Source of the DNA: Ruminiclostridium sp.
Lineage (GTDB): Bacteria > Bacillota > Clostridia > Oscillospirales > Ruminococcaceae
Length of the DNA: 32,906 nt
Assembly: GCA_016282095.1 (NCBI GenBank)
Contig: JAEEJW010000010.1
Span: 1-32,906, forward strand
Direction: 5' to 3'
Shown here: piece by piece, positions 16,731 through 25,274 of the stretch
Layout: each line of letters starts with the position of its first letter
How positions within the stretch are numbered: the first letter of the stretch is position 1
Translations under genes and position numbers: made by a program
The notes under the pieces: generated by a model
Told to the model about the DNA's origin: nothing
What the model saw: only the letters and a program-made list of their open reading frames with translations
Databases searched by the model: none

Positions 16731-17504
16731 TTATATTGCAAGTCCGATGTATGCCGCCAGCACACGCATAAACAGGTATTGCTGGTCGATAAAGGCGAAA
16801 TGTCCTGCGTTTTCGATAGTCACGAGAGCCGCCTGCGGCATCTCTTTTTCCATGCGCTGACCGTCCTCGATCGGCGTGGCGTCGTCGTTCCTGCCCCACA
16901 TCAGCAGTGTCTCGGCCGTGCACTTCGGCAGCAGGGGCGACAAGTCCTCGTTCACGGTCTTTACAAGCACCTGACGCATCATCGGGGAAGCCGCCCTGTA
17001 ATCGGCGGAGCCGTGCTTCATGCGCAGATTTTCCAGTGCTTTCGGGAACAGTGTCCTTACAGGCGCGGACGACAGAAATTTTTTGGCCTGCTGGTATTTC
17101 TTTGCTTTCTTCTTCGCGGCCGCAGAGGGTTCGTGGCGTATGCCGGCTGCACCGGTGAGCGCGATCCTGTTTATTTTCAGCGGGATATTTTCCCGTGCCA
17201 TGAGTTTGAGGACTATGCGGCCTCCGAAGCTGTGCGCGAATATGAAAGTCTCGGTAATGCCGAGCTTTTCACAGAATTCCAGCACAAAGTCCGTGTACCC
17301 GTCCACGTCCCACGGTTCAGGCGGTTCCGGTGTCTGTCCGAATCCCGGCAGGTCGGGTGCGTAAACGTGGTACTTTTCCGCGAGAGTGTCTATTATCGGA
17401 TCATACAGATTTATGCTCGTGCCCCAGCCCTGTAAAACGAGCGCGGCTTCGCCGTCACCGTTCTCGGTGTAGTGCACGGGTATACCTTTTATGTTTATTT
17501 CCAT
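16731..17504 (-). CDS. Alpha/beta-hydrolase
   Basis: 257 residues from the ATG at 17504 (AGGGAGA upstream); the longer frame to 17615 lacks a ribosome site and crosses the promoter leader. The serine-hydrolase triad is visible: Ser92 in FAHSFGGR, Asp207 in MWGRNDDATP, and His235 in ENAGHFAF. An oxyanion-loop segment (LQGWGTSINLYDP) and a basic helical lid (AAAKKKAKKYQQAKK) are present. The substrate is unknown. It is the first gene of the operon, 16 bases before murF. Confidence 0.85.
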   Translation of the reverse strand: MEINIKGIPVHYTENGDGEAALVLQGWGTSINLYDPIIDTLAEKYHVYAPDLPGFGQTPEPPEPWDVDGYTDFVLEFCEKLGITETFIFAHSFGGRIVLKLMARENIPLKINRIALTGAAGIRHEPSAAAKKKAKKYQQAKKFLSSAPVRTLFPKALENLRMKHGSADYRAASPMMRQVLVKTVNEDLSPLLPKCTAETLLMWGRNDDATPIEDGQRMEKEMPQAALVTIENAGHFAFIDQQYLFMRVLAAYIGLAI

Positions 17505-17620
17505 TATAAGTCTCCCTCTGAGAATCGCTCCCGATCCGTATGGTAATCCCTGCAGCTTGCAGACCCGGTCAGAAGTGCTCCTGTACCGGTTACTGCCATA
17601 CAAAACATTATACATCGTTT

Positions 17621-17650
17621 ATTATACACCCGCAGAGGGTACTTTGTCAA
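17621..17650 (-). promoter_or_regulatory. Promoter of the abh-murF-zinc ribbon-ddl operon
   Basis: On the minus strand: TTGACA (17645-17650), 18-base spacer, TATAAT (17621-17626). Both boxes match consensus. A second TATAAT lies about 15 bases further downstream. Confidence 0.85.
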
Positions 17651-17651
17651 G

Positions 17652-17693
17652 AAAAAACGCCTTCGCACCTCATATTCCGAGGGGAAGGCGTTT
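17652..17693 (-). terminator. Terminator after the 23-residue ORF
   Basis: AAACGCCTTC pairs with GAAGGCGTTT, with an inner CCTC/GAGG, and on the minus strand it is followed by TTTTTTC. It closes the small-protein cluster just before the next promoter begins. Confidence 0.85.
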
Positions 17694-17704
17694 CCGTTTC
17701 CTTA

Positions 17705-17776
17705 TCAGCAGCTTTCCTTGCCGTCACCGTTCTTGTCAGTGGCCGCCGGCTGCTTGTTCTTCTTATTCTTGCCCAT
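17705..17776 (-). CDS. 23-residue basic microprotein
   Basis: GGAGG lies eight bases before an ATG at 17776 that opens a 23-codon frame ending in TGA: a Lys/Asn-rich start (MGKNKKNKQPAA) and an acidic, Cys-ending tail (DKNGDGKESC). A strong terminator follows directly, which supports a real gene. A possible hairpin just upstream (about 17791-17812) overlaps the AAGG of the ribosome site. Function unknown. Confidence 0.55.
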   Translation of the reverse strand: MGKNKKNKQPAATDKNGDGKESC

Positions 17777-17843
17777 AAAAGCGTTCCTCCTTGGCCCGAT
17801 ACGGGTCCGAGGCTATTATGTGCATGATCCGTGTGATTATTCA

Positions 17844-18492
<649 letters not shown>

Positions 18493-18783
18493 TTATGATA
18501 AAAGACCCGCGTCACGCAGCAGCGGGATAATACGCATCAGCTTCATCAGGCGGGCTGCACGGTCGAGCTTCGGGCGGTTCTCGGCTTTGAGCAGAGGCCT
18601 CAGCGCGGTGAGCAGGGCGGTGTTCGCGTCATTCCCGTTTATTCCGGACGCGATATCGAGTATTTTCAGCAGCATTTCCGGGTCGATGTCCCCGAAGATA
18701 TCGGCGCTGTCGCTGTCACTGTCGTTTTCGCCGCCGGACAGGAGACTTCCCAGCAGCTCTGCGATATCGTTCATGTCCGCCAC
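18493..18783 (-). CDS. 96-residue helical protein of unknown function
   Basis: I place the start at a GTG (18783) because GGAGGTGA lies at the right distance; an in-frame TTG at 18801 and an ATG at 18774 are alternatives. After MNDIAELLGSLLSGG and an acidic Ser/Asp run there is a helical C-terminal part (DPEMLLKILDIASGINGND, then ANTALLTALRPLLKAENRPK and LDRAARLMKLMRIIPLLRDAG). I believe I have seen similar proteins in other gut Clostridia but cannot name a family. Function unknown. Confidence 0.75.
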   Translation of the reverse strand: MADMNDIAELLGSLLSGGENDSDSDSADIFGDIDPEMLLKILDIASGINGNDANTALLTALRPLLKAENRPKLDRAARLMKLMRIIPLLRDAGLLS

Positions 18784-18807
18784 TGCGCTCACCTCCGGCA
18801 AGGCGGA

Positions 18808-19011
18808 CTACCGGCCGCCGTGTTTCTTTCTCAGTTCTTCGGCATATCTGCTGTCTTTCAGTGCGCTGTCGAGTTTCTGACCGTCCGCGCCGCTCATATA
18901 CTTCTTTATCGCGGCCGTATCACCGCTTTTCAGAGCCTCCCGCAGCTTATCCTCGGGCATGCCGAGCTGCCGGCTCGCGGTCTTTATCAGAGCCTCTGTG
19001 TTGATTTTCAT
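18808..19011 (-). CDS. 67-residue helical protein of unknown function
   Basis: The ATG at 19011 is preceded by AAGGGGGGATAGAC, so I prefer it over the ATG at 19029, which lies within that ribosome site region. The protein (MKINTEALIKTASRQLGMPE...) is basic and helical, with a central segment LREALKSGDTAAIKKYM. It is the first gene of the small-protein cluster (18808-19011, 18493-18783, 17974-18480, 17844-17981, 17705-17776). Function unknown. Confidence 0.75.
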   Translation of the reverse strand: MKINTEALIKTASRQLGMPEDKLREALKSGDTAAIKKYMSGADGQKLDSALKDSRYAEELRKKHGGR

Positions 19012-19132
19012 GTCTATCCCCCCTTTCATAAGATATGAAACGTTTTCTGTAATTATTCTGAAACTTTATTAGTCGGTTTTGACAAAAACGGTATGTAAAA
19101 CACAGATATGTGTAAATATTTTTCAAAAACAT

Positions 19133-19161
19133 TTGACTTGACGGCCGATAGATGCTATAAT
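19133..19161 (+). promoter_or_regulatory. Promoter of the metallophosphoesterase / RluA operon
   Basis: TTGACT (19133-19138), 17-base spacer, TATAAT (19156-19161). The start codon of the first gene is at 19209. Confidence 0.85.
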
Positions 19162-19208
19162 AGAATACGGAAAAATATAAAGCCCGCGGGGCGGAACTGG
19201 AGGACAGC

Positions 19209-19688
19209 ATGAAGATAGTCGTAGTTTCCGATACGAATAAGGATTATCACAAGTACAAATCCGTTGTTGAGAAGAACCTCGACGCGGATATGATCATTCA
19301 CCTCGGAGACGGTGAGCATGAATTTGCCGATGTTAAGAACGAATACCCGGATATGAAGTTCTACTATGTCGGCGGCGAATGTGATTACGGTCAGCATAAG
19401 ATGCTCGAGGTCATCGAGGCCGAGGGTTACCGCATACTCTGCATACACGGCCATGAGCACAACGTTCAGGGTACCCTTGACGCAGTTATCGGTGAAGCCA
19501 AGCAGCATGGCTGCAAAGTCGCTCTCTACGGACATACTCATATGTACCGCACGGAATGCATCGACGGCATTTATATAATGAACCCCGGCGCGATCGACTC
19601 GCCCCGCGGCAAGAACAAGCCTTCCTACGGTGTTCTTACCATTGACGGCTCCGGCAAGCTCACTATGAATATCGTTGCCATCAAATAA
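19209..19688 (+). CDS. YfcE/MJ0936-type metallophosphoesterase with altered ligand motifs
   Basis: 159 residues, full length for the small calcineurin-like phosphodiesterases, with GGAGG before the ATG. The usual motif order is seen, with changes: SDTN instead of SDTH (residues 7-10), HLGDGEHE (the GD motif), GGECD instead of GNCD, HGHEHN (the first His pair) and YGHTHMYR (the second). Two expected ligands, the His of D-x-H and the Asn of G-N-x-D, are replaced by Asn and Glu. Both substitutions are read directly from the DNA. Metal preference or activity may be changed. The next gene is 34 bases downstream, and the RluA-type gene overlaps that one, so one transcript is likely. Confidence 0.85.
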   Translation: MKIVVVSDTNKDYHKYKSVVEKNLDADMIIHLGDGEHEFADVKNEYPDMKFYYVGGECDYGQHKMLEVIEAEGYRILCIHGHEHNVQGTLDAVIGEAKQHGCKVALYGHTHMYRTECIDGIYIMNPGAIDSPRGKNKPSYGVLTIDGSGKLTMNIVAIK

Positions 19689-19722
19689 TTATATTACTTT
19701 TTATCCCATAAGGTTACAAAAA

Positions 19723-19944
19723 ATGGAAAGAAATAACAGACCCTATATCATCTGCCTGAAATTCGGCACATGGAGGAACGAACTCTGGTTCTCGGCTCCC
19801 GACGATGAAACTACCGGGAAGGAATGGGACAAAGCGATAGCGGAGCTCCCAGAGGTCAGCGCCCGCTGTGTCAATTCCAACGAATTCATGTCAGCAGCCG
19901 TCGATCACTTCGAAGAACGCGGCTTTACAAGGATACGCCGCTGA
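19723..19944 (+). CDS. 73-residue hypothetical protein
   Basis: Starts at the ATG at 19723 (AAGGTT upstream), rather than the in-frame ATG at 19675 inside the preceding gene. The stop overlaps the next start (TGATG), typical of translational coupling. The fold is not recognised: a beta-like N terminus (RPYIICLKFGTWRNELWFS) and helical rest (KEWDKAIAELPEV...AAVDHFEERGF). Confidence 0.65.
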   Translation: MERNNRPYIICLKFGTWRNELWFSAPDDETTGKEWDKAIAELPEVSARCVNSNEFMSAAVDHFEERGFTRIRR

Positions 19945-20912
19945 TGCTGCGTACCGTAACTGTCGGGAAAAATTCCGCGGGACAGCGTATCGACCGTTTC
20001 CTGCAAAAAGCATTTCCCGCTATGTCACAGGGCATCATCTGCCGCCTTATCCGGAAAAAGGACATAAAGGTCGGCGGAAAGCGCACCGAGCCTGCCTATA
20101 AGCTGTGCGAGGGTGATGTCGTTACCGTGTACGCTCCGGATACGCTGCTGGACGAAAAGCCCGCAGAACACGGCTTCATGGACGCTGCGGACGGGATCTC
20201 CGTTATTTACGAGGACGAGAATATCCTGCTGGCCGACAAGGCTCCCGGACTTCTTGTTCACGAGGACGACGGCGGCAGCGGCGATACCCTTATAGACCGC
20301 ATAAAGAAGTACCTTTATACGAAAGGCGAATATTCTCCGGAGGACGAACAGTGCTTCGCTCCGGCGCTCTGTAACCGCATAGACCGCAATACCGGCGGCA
20401 TAGTGATCGCAGCGAAGAATGCCGAAAGTCTGCGCATACTCAATCAGAAGATACGCGACAGGGAGCTGACAAAGCTCTATCTCTGCGCTGTATGCGGTGT
20501 TCCCGAACCCCGTGAAGCGGAGCTGAAAGCCTATCTCTTCAAGGACAGCGCGGAAAACAAGGTCATAATATCGGACAGAAAGACTCCGGAAAACCGTACC
20601 ATTGTCACGAAATACCGCGTACTTGAAGTCAATTCAGCGGGCGACAGCCTTCTGGAAGTCGATCTTATCACAGGGCGCACCCACCAGATACGCGCACACC
20701 TGGCATACAAAGGCCACCCTCTGCTTGGCGACGGCAAATACGGCTCGAACCGTGTGAACAGGGAAAAGGGCTATAAATATCAGGCATTGTACAGCTATAA
20801 GCTGAAATTCCGCTTCACCACGGACGCGGGCATACTTTCGTATCTTCACGGCAGGGAGTTTGAAGCGAAAAACGTATGGTTTCTCGATAAATTCAGAAAA
20901 GGCACCGAATAA
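19944..20912 (+). CDS. RluA-family pseudouridine synthase (RluC/RluD type)
   Basis: 322 residues. An N-terminal S4 RNA-binding domain (about 14-65; IICRLIRKKDIKVGGKR) is followed by the synthase domain with the catalytic Asp147 in CNRIDRNTGG, the LYLCAVCG strand, and the conserved end GRTHQIRAHLAYKGHPLLGD. It converts uridines in 23S rRNA (or tRNA) to pseudouridine; which site cannot be told from sequence alone. The start overlaps the stop of the 73-residue gene by one base. An upstream in-frame start at 19824 would lie entirely inside that gene and lacks a ribosome site. Confidence 0.93.
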   Translation: MLRTVTVGKNSAGQRIDRFLQKAFPAMSQGIICRLIRKKDIKVGGKRTEPAYKLCEGDVVTVYAPDTLLDEKPAEHGFMDAADGISVIYEDENILLADKAPGLLVHEDDGGSGDTLIDRIKKYLYTKGEYSPEDEQCFAPALCNRIDRNTGGIVIAAKNAESLRILNQKIRDRELTKLYLCAVCGVPEPREAELKAYLFKDSAENKVIISDRKTPENRTIVTKYRVLEVNSAGDSLLEVDLITGRTHQIRAHLAYKGHPLLGDGKYGSNRVNREKGYKYQALYSYKLKFRFTTDAGILSYLHGREFEAKNVWFLDKFRKGTE

Positions 20913-20926
20913 TGGTGCCTTTTTTT
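20897..20926 (+). terminator. Terminator overlapping the end of the RluA-type gene
   Basis: AAAAGGCACC-GAATAAT-GGTGCCTTTTTTT. The stop codon TAA is in the loop, so the hairpin overlaps the last codons of the gene. Confidence 0.9.
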
Positions 20927-20957
20927 CATATAGTAATCACCGGAAGGTGATGTTTTT

Positions 20958-21179
20958 ATGGACAAGAAGAAAGCCCGCGGAAACCACAATGAGTTCCCGT
21001 TGCGGGACGAAATGACAATGACCGGCACGGTCAGCGCGACGGACTGTACCGGGCTCGTTCCTGCCGGGAGCATTGACAGTGCCGAAGAAGCAGAGACAGC
21101 TGCTTCGCTCGGGACTGTTGAGAAGCCGATGTGCCCGGGGACTTCAGGAGACCGGCATAAAAAAGGTATTGTTTCCTGA
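20958..21179 (+). CDS. 73-residue small protein with SATDCTGL motif
   Basis: AAGGTGAT precedes the ATG. The protein begins MDKKKARGNHNEFPLRDE, continues MTMTGTVSATDCTGLVPAGS, then has an acidic stretch (IDSAEEAETAASL) with a less ordered tail ending in KGIVS. I recall small proteins with an (A/S)TDCTGL(I/V)P motif in gut Clostridia, but cannot name a family. A terminator follows at 21254. Function unknown. Confidence 0.65.
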   Translation: MDKKKARGNHNEFPLRDEMTMTGTVSATDCTGLVPAGSIDSAEEAETAASLGTVEKPMCPGTSGDRHKKGIVS

Positions 21180-21253
21180 ACTGAACCGCTTTAGTCTGCT
21201 GGCTGTACGCTGCATTCAAAAACGGACGGGTTTACGATTTATGAACGCAAAAA

Positions 21254-21292
21254 CTGCTCCTTTTAGCTAACAAAAGGAGCAGATATTTTTAT
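21254..21292 (+). terminator. Terminator of the 73-residue small gene
   Basis: CTGCTCCTTTT (21254-21264) pairs with AAAAGGAGCAG (21272-21282), followed by ATATTTTTATTTTTTT. Third copy of the recurrent terminator hairpin. Confidence 0.85.
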
Positions 21293-21330
21293 TTTTTTGA
21301 TTTCCTGACCTCGAAAAGACGTACTGATTA

Positions 21331-21467
21331 ACGAATCTGCAAGGCGAAGCGATTAGTTTTAGGGTCCAGCCCTTTTTCAAAAGGGCTGGCCGCCGGAGGC
21401 ACTCGAGCGTTAGCGACTCTCTTCCCACTCAAGCGCCAGCGACTCTCTTCTCCCCAAGCGTCAGCTA
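21331..21467. repeat. Dispersed intergenic repeat, copy B
   Basis: ACGAATCTGCAAGGCGAAG, spacer, perfect 11-bp hairpin (CCAGCCCTTTT/AAAAGGGCTGG, 21366-21389), CCGCCGGAGGCACTCGAGCG, and then a short run of degenerate AAGCGCCAGCGACTCTCTTC-like units. It lies directly after the 3' end of mrp. Confidence 0.7.
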
Positions 21468-22283
21468 TTACTTAAGCACGCTCTCGGCGAAATCGGCGAG
21501 GACATTGCCGGCGCTTTCGATGTTGCCGGAGTCGCCGAGCTGGGAGAAGGCGGGGTTTATCGGTATCTGTGCTACATTTTCTATGCCGAACTTCTTTGCG
21601 GTGTCCTCAATGTGGCTGTTTCCGTAGATATAGTGCTTTTTGCCGCACTGATCACACTCGAACCAGCTCATATTCTCGACTATGCCAAGAACCGGAACTT
21701 TCATCAACGCTGCCATGTTGACAGCTTTTTCAACGATCATACCGACGAGCTCCTGCGGGCTTGTAACGACGATGATGCCGTCAACGGGCAGGGACTGGAA
21801 TACCGTAAGCGGCACGTCGCCTGTTCCGGGAGGCATATCCACGAACATATAATCTACCTTATCCCAGATGCAGTCCGACCAGAACTGCTTTATAACGCCC
21901 GCGATAACCGGGCCGCGCCATACTACGGGATCTGTGTCGTGTTCAAGAAGCAGGTTCACCGACATTACGCGTATGCCGGAAGCGGTCTGCGAAGGCAGGA
22001 GAGCATCCTCTGTGCCCTGCGCGCGGTCACGGAGACCGAACAGTCTCGGTATCGACGGACCCGTTACGTCAGCGTCAAGTATGGCAGTGTTGAAGCCCTT
22101 TCTGCGGGACGCGTTCGCCATGAGAGCAGTCACAAGGGACTTGCCGACGCCGCCCTTGCCGGATACCACGGCGATGACCTTCTTTACATCAGAAAGCGCA
22201 TTCTGCGGCGCAAGCAGACTTTCCGCAGTGCGCTCGGAGCAGTTTGCTCCGCAGGTCTCACAGTTGTGTGTACATTCACTCAT
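21468..22283 (-). CDS. Mrp/NBP35-family ATP-binding iron-sulfur carrier protein
   Basis: 271 residues from the ATG at 22283, chosen over 22307 because GGAGG lies nine bases before it. The deviant Walker A KGGVGKS (about residue 45) and DADVTGPSIPRLFG are typical of the Mrp/NBP35 family, which scaffolds or carries Fe-S clusters. An N-terminal Cys cluster (CTHNCETCGANC) and a C-terminal pair (CDQCGKKH) can bind clusters. It overlaps the SDR gene by 8 bases, so the two are coupled. Confidence 0.9.
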   Translation of the reverse strand: MSECTHNCETCGANCSERTAESLLAPQNALSDVKKVIAVVSGKGGVGKSLVTALMANASRRKGFNTAILDADVTGPSIPRLFGLRDRAQGTEDALLPSQTASGIRVMSVNLLLEHDTDPVVWRGPVIAGVIKQFWSDCIWDKVDYMFVDMPPGTGDVPLTVFQSLPVDGIIVVTSPQELVGMIVEKAVNMAALMKVPVLGIVENMSWFECDQCGKKHYIYGNSHIEDTAKKFGIENVAQIPINPAFSQLGDSGNIESAGNVLADFAESVLK

Positions 22284-23193
22284 TATAGTTTCCTCCGTTT
22301 GTATCATTTATCTCATTTATCTCCCGGATATCATCGTACATTCCCGAAAGAGCATTGTCAAGCTCCTCGTCGGAGAGCCGCAGTTTCATATCTGCTCCCG
22401 TGTTCACAGGTACGGGCATCTCCGGTTCGTGAACTGTGCGGGAACGCTGAACCGCACCGGTGGCGGCCAGCATCATTTTTGACGGCATCACTTTGGCAGC
22501 GGCAGCAGCCAGCTTGCCGTATACCGTGGGTACGATTATGAGCTGTCCGTCAAACATCTTGTCCAGAGCGTATTCGGCAGCTTCCATTTCATCGAGTCCT
22601 TCCACCGCGAACTCCGCACCTGCGACATCATTGAACTCTGTCTTTACAGGCCCCGGACAGAACGCGCCGATATAAACGTTCGATTTCTGCAAGCGCAGCT
22701 CCTCATATATAGCTTTGGTGAGCTGCAATACATAATTCTTCGATGCATAGTACGATGAGAACCACGGCCCGGCGAGGAATCCCGCCAGCGACGCCACGTT
22801 CAGTATATAGCCGTGACCGCGCTTCACGAACTTCTGTAAATACAGCTTCGTCAGTATGTGTACAGCTTTGATGTTCACATCGATCATTTCCAGCTCGCGG
22901 TCAAGATCGGTCTCGGTGAACTTGCCGAATACGCCGAAACCCGCGCTGTTGATGAGAATGTCTATGTTTACGCGCTCCGTTTCTTCAACAAGGCGCTTGC
23001 ATTCGTCCGGGTCAGACAGGTCGTGGCAGAGTACCTTTGCCTTTATGCCGTATTTTTCGGTAAGTTCCTGTTTCAGCTCAACAAGTCTCGGTCTGCGGCG
23101 CGCCACAAGAACAAGATTGAAGCCGCGTTTCGCAAGTATCTTTGCGAACGAACGCCCGAGTCCCGAGCTTGCGCCGGTGATAAGTGCTATCAT
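22276..23193 (-). CDS. Short-chain dehydrogenase/reductase
   Basis: 305 residues, slightly longer than usual. The classical SDR pattern is visible: TGASSGLG (cofactor glycines, near residue 6), NSAGFG, catalytic Ser in NVASLAG, and Tyr/Lys in SSYYASKNY. The VARRRP segment after the second strand suggests NADP preference. An extra about 60 residues at the C terminus (after KVMPSKMM) are acidic and unlike the core. Substrate unknown. It directly abuts the Dus gene (stop and start adjacent) within the operon. Confidence 0.9.
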   Translation of the reverse strand: MIALITGASSGLGRSFAKILAKRGFNLVLVARRRPRLVELKQELTEKYGIKAKVLCHDLSDPDECKRLVEETERVNIDILINSAGFGVFGKFTETDLDRELEMIDVNIKAVHILTKLYLQKFVKRGHGYILNVASLAGFLAGPWFSSYYASKNYVLQLTKAIYEELRLQKSNVYIGAFCPGPVKTEFNDVAGAEFAVEGLDEMEAAEYALDKMFDGQLIIVPTVYGKLAAAAAKVMPSKMMLAATGAVQRSRTVHEPEMPVPVNTGADMKLRLSDEELDNALSGMYDDIREINEINDTNGGNYNE

Positions 23194-24183
23194 TTATACT
23201 CCTCCTGTTATATCGTTTTCCTTTTTTATCAGTTCAATGAGTGCATAAAGGTCGGTCAGAGCCGACAGTTTCCCGCAGAGACCGCGGTATTTCGCAGCGC
23301 CCGTCATACCTTTCAGATAGAAGGAAGCCTGAGCCCGTGCCTGCTTCATTCCGGTGTTTTCTCCGTTGCAGGATACGAGCAGCTCAATGTGCTCCCGCAT
23401 TACTGCAAGCCGTTCCGCAAGAGTCGGTGCAGGCTGTTTGTCTCTGCCCTCATAATGATCGTCAATGTCACGGAACAGCCACGGATTGCCGCAGGCTCCC
23501 CGCCCTATCATGGCAAGGTCGCATCCCGTGTCACGGTACATAGCCTCGCAGCTTTCTATGCTGTCAATGTCGCCGTTGCCGATGACCGGTATCTTCACGG
23601 TCTGCTTCACCCGTGCGATCACCTCGCGGTCGGCTTTCCCCGCATACATCTGCGTTTTCGTGCGTGCATGAACGGCAACTGCCGCCGCTCCGCAATCCTC
23701 GGCAATGTGCGCTATCTCGCAGGCGTTGATGTGCTCCGCGTCCCAGCCCGCTCTTATCTTAACGGTAACAGGTACGTGGGCGGCCTTTACCAGCGCAGTG
23801 ACCATTTCGCCGAACAGTTTCGGGTTCTTCATCAGCGCGCTGCCGGAGCCGTTGCCCGCGACTTTCGGAACAGGGCAGCCCGCATTCAGGTCGATTATGT
23901 CCGGCTCATACCGTTCGGCTATGGCCACAGACTTCGCGGCAAACTCCGGCTCACAGCCGAAAAGCTGTACGGCAGCGGGACGCTCGATATCTGTTAAAGC
24001 CAGCAGTTCGGCGCTTTTGCGGTCACTGTAGCACAGACCCTTGCTGCTAACCATTTCTCCGACGCAGTACGCCGCGCCGAAACGCTTCATGACCGTGCGG
24101 AAAGCGGTATCTGCCACACCTGCCATGGGCGCGAGAGCCGCTGTCTTCTTTATTCTGACATTTCCAATCGTAATATATTCCAT
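23194..24183 (-). CDS. tRNA-dihydrouridine synthase
   Basis: 329 residues, full length. FMN-dependent Dus enzymes reduce uridine in the tRNA D loop. Visible are LAPMAGVADTAFR, catalytic Cys in DLNAGCPVPKV, VTVKIRAGWD, AVHARTKTQMYAG, and the phosphate-binding NGDIDS...MIGRGACGNPWLF. DusB-type is most likely for this clade. It lies between hemW and the SDR gene with no gaps, so the four minus-strand genes from 25245 to 21468 form one operon. Confidence 0.95.
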   Translation of the reverse strand: MEYITIGNVRIKKTAALAPMAGVADTAFRTVMKRFGAAYCVGEMVSSKGLCYSDRKSAELLALTDIERPAAVQLFGCEPEFAAKSVAIAERYEPDIIDLNAGCPVPKVAGNGSGSALMKNPKLFGEMVTALVKAAHVPVTVKIRAGWDAEHINACEIAHIAEDCGAAAVAVHARTKTQMYAGKADREVIARVKQTVKIPVIGNGDIDSIESCEAMYRDTGCDLAMIGRGACGNPWLFRDIDDHYEGRDKQPAPTLAERLAVMREHIELLVSCNGENTGMKQARAQASFYLKGMTGAAKYRGLCGKLSALTDLYALIELIKKENDITGGV

Positions 24184-25245
24184 TCAGTAAATAATTCTTC
24201 CTATCACGGCATTGGAGACCGGAAAGCCCTCCGCCGTCAGATTTACGCCGTTTTTCGTTATGTTCACCAGTTCCGGCGGCAGCTTCGCGGCGTTCCTGCG
24301 CAGCTCGTCCGCCTTGCCGAAGCGTCCGGCTTCATCGAAGGTGATACCTTCGGTGAGACGCAGTTTCAGCATCGCGTATTCCTCCCATCCGCCCGGGTTT
24401 TCGTCGGTAACGGAAGTCTGCTGTATGTCGGAAGCGGTAAATGCCCCGATATCAGGCGGTACACTGAAGCGCCTTCCTTTATAATAAGAATGTGCCGCGG
24501 CGCCTATGCCGATATATTCCTTGCATCGCCAGTATTTAAGATTATGCCTGCATTCATATCCCGGAATGGAGAAATTGCTGACTTCATACTGCGCAAACCC
24601 GAGTCCGGCGAGTTCTCTGACTGTAAATAAATACAGGTCCGCAGTCCTGTCATCGTCCGGGAGGGATATATCCTGCCGTGCAAACGGCGTATTTTCTTCA
24701 ATTTTGAGTATATATGCCGAAATATGTTTCGCCCCGTACTCTTTCAGCGCCGAGGCTGTTCCGGAGATACTGCTTTCGTTCTGCCCGGGCAGGCCAATCA
24801 TCATATCCGCGGAGATGTTACCGATGCCGGCGGCGTTCAGGTTTGTGAAAGCTGCCTGCACCTGCGCGGGAGTATGGCGTCTGCCGAGGAACGAGAGCTC
24901 ATTCCTGTTCATTGACTGCACACCGAGGGATACCCGGTTCACGCCTGCGGAAGCAAGCCTTTTCGCGATATCCGGCGTAACTGCGCAGGGGTTGGCCTCG
25001 ACGGTGACCTCGGCATTCCCGGTGATATCCGCTGCTTTCAGGATCTTTCCGATATACTCATAGAGCAGAACGGGGGTACCGCCGCCGAAGTAGACGGTAT
25101 CGTATTTTTTGCTGTAATGCCGGATATTGCGGATCACAGCCTCTGCGTATTCCTGTGCTGCTCTGCGGCTGTACTGTACGGAATAGAAATCGCAGTACGG
25201 GCATTTCGACAAGCAAAACGGAATATGAATATATAAACCTATCAT
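24184..25245 (-). CDS. hemW: HemW-like radical SAM protein
   Basis: 353 residues. The radical SAM cluster motif is Cys11-x3-Cys15-x2-Cys18 (FCLSKCPYCDFYS), and the typical HemW blocks TVYFGGGTPVLL, EVTVEANPCAVT, RVSLGVQSMN and SADMMIGLPGQ follow. HemW was long annotated as an oxygen-independent coproporphyrinogen oxidase but is now regarded as a heme chaperone/transfer protein. The start has no obvious ribosome site; it is set by the conserved beginning MIGLYIHIPFC. Stop codon abuts the start of the Dus gene. Confidence 0.9.
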   Translation of the reverse strand: MIGLYIHIPFCLSKCPYCDFYSVQYSRRAAQEYAEAVIRNIRHYSKKYDTVYFGGGTPVLLYEYIGKILKAADITGNAEVTVEANPCAVTPDIAKRLASAGVNRVSLGVQSMNRNELSFLGRRHTPAQVQAAFTNLNAAGIGNISADMMIGLPGQNESSISGTASALKEYGAKHISAYILKIEENTPFARQDISLPDDDRTADLYLFTVRELAGLGFAQYEVSNFSIPGYECRHNLKYWRCKEYIGIGAAAHSYYKGRRFSVPPDIGAFTASDIQQTSVTDENPGGWEEYAMLKLRLTEGITFDEAGRFGKADELRRNAAKLPPELVNITKNGVNLTAEGFPVSNAVIGRIIY

Positions 25246-25274
25246 AAAGCTGTTTTTCTAAAAATGGCACTTAT

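Noticed and set aside
22858-23997. 379-codon plus-strand frame opposite the SDR and Dus genes
   Set aside because: It crosses two well-supported, abutting minus-strand genes; composition explained by their codons.
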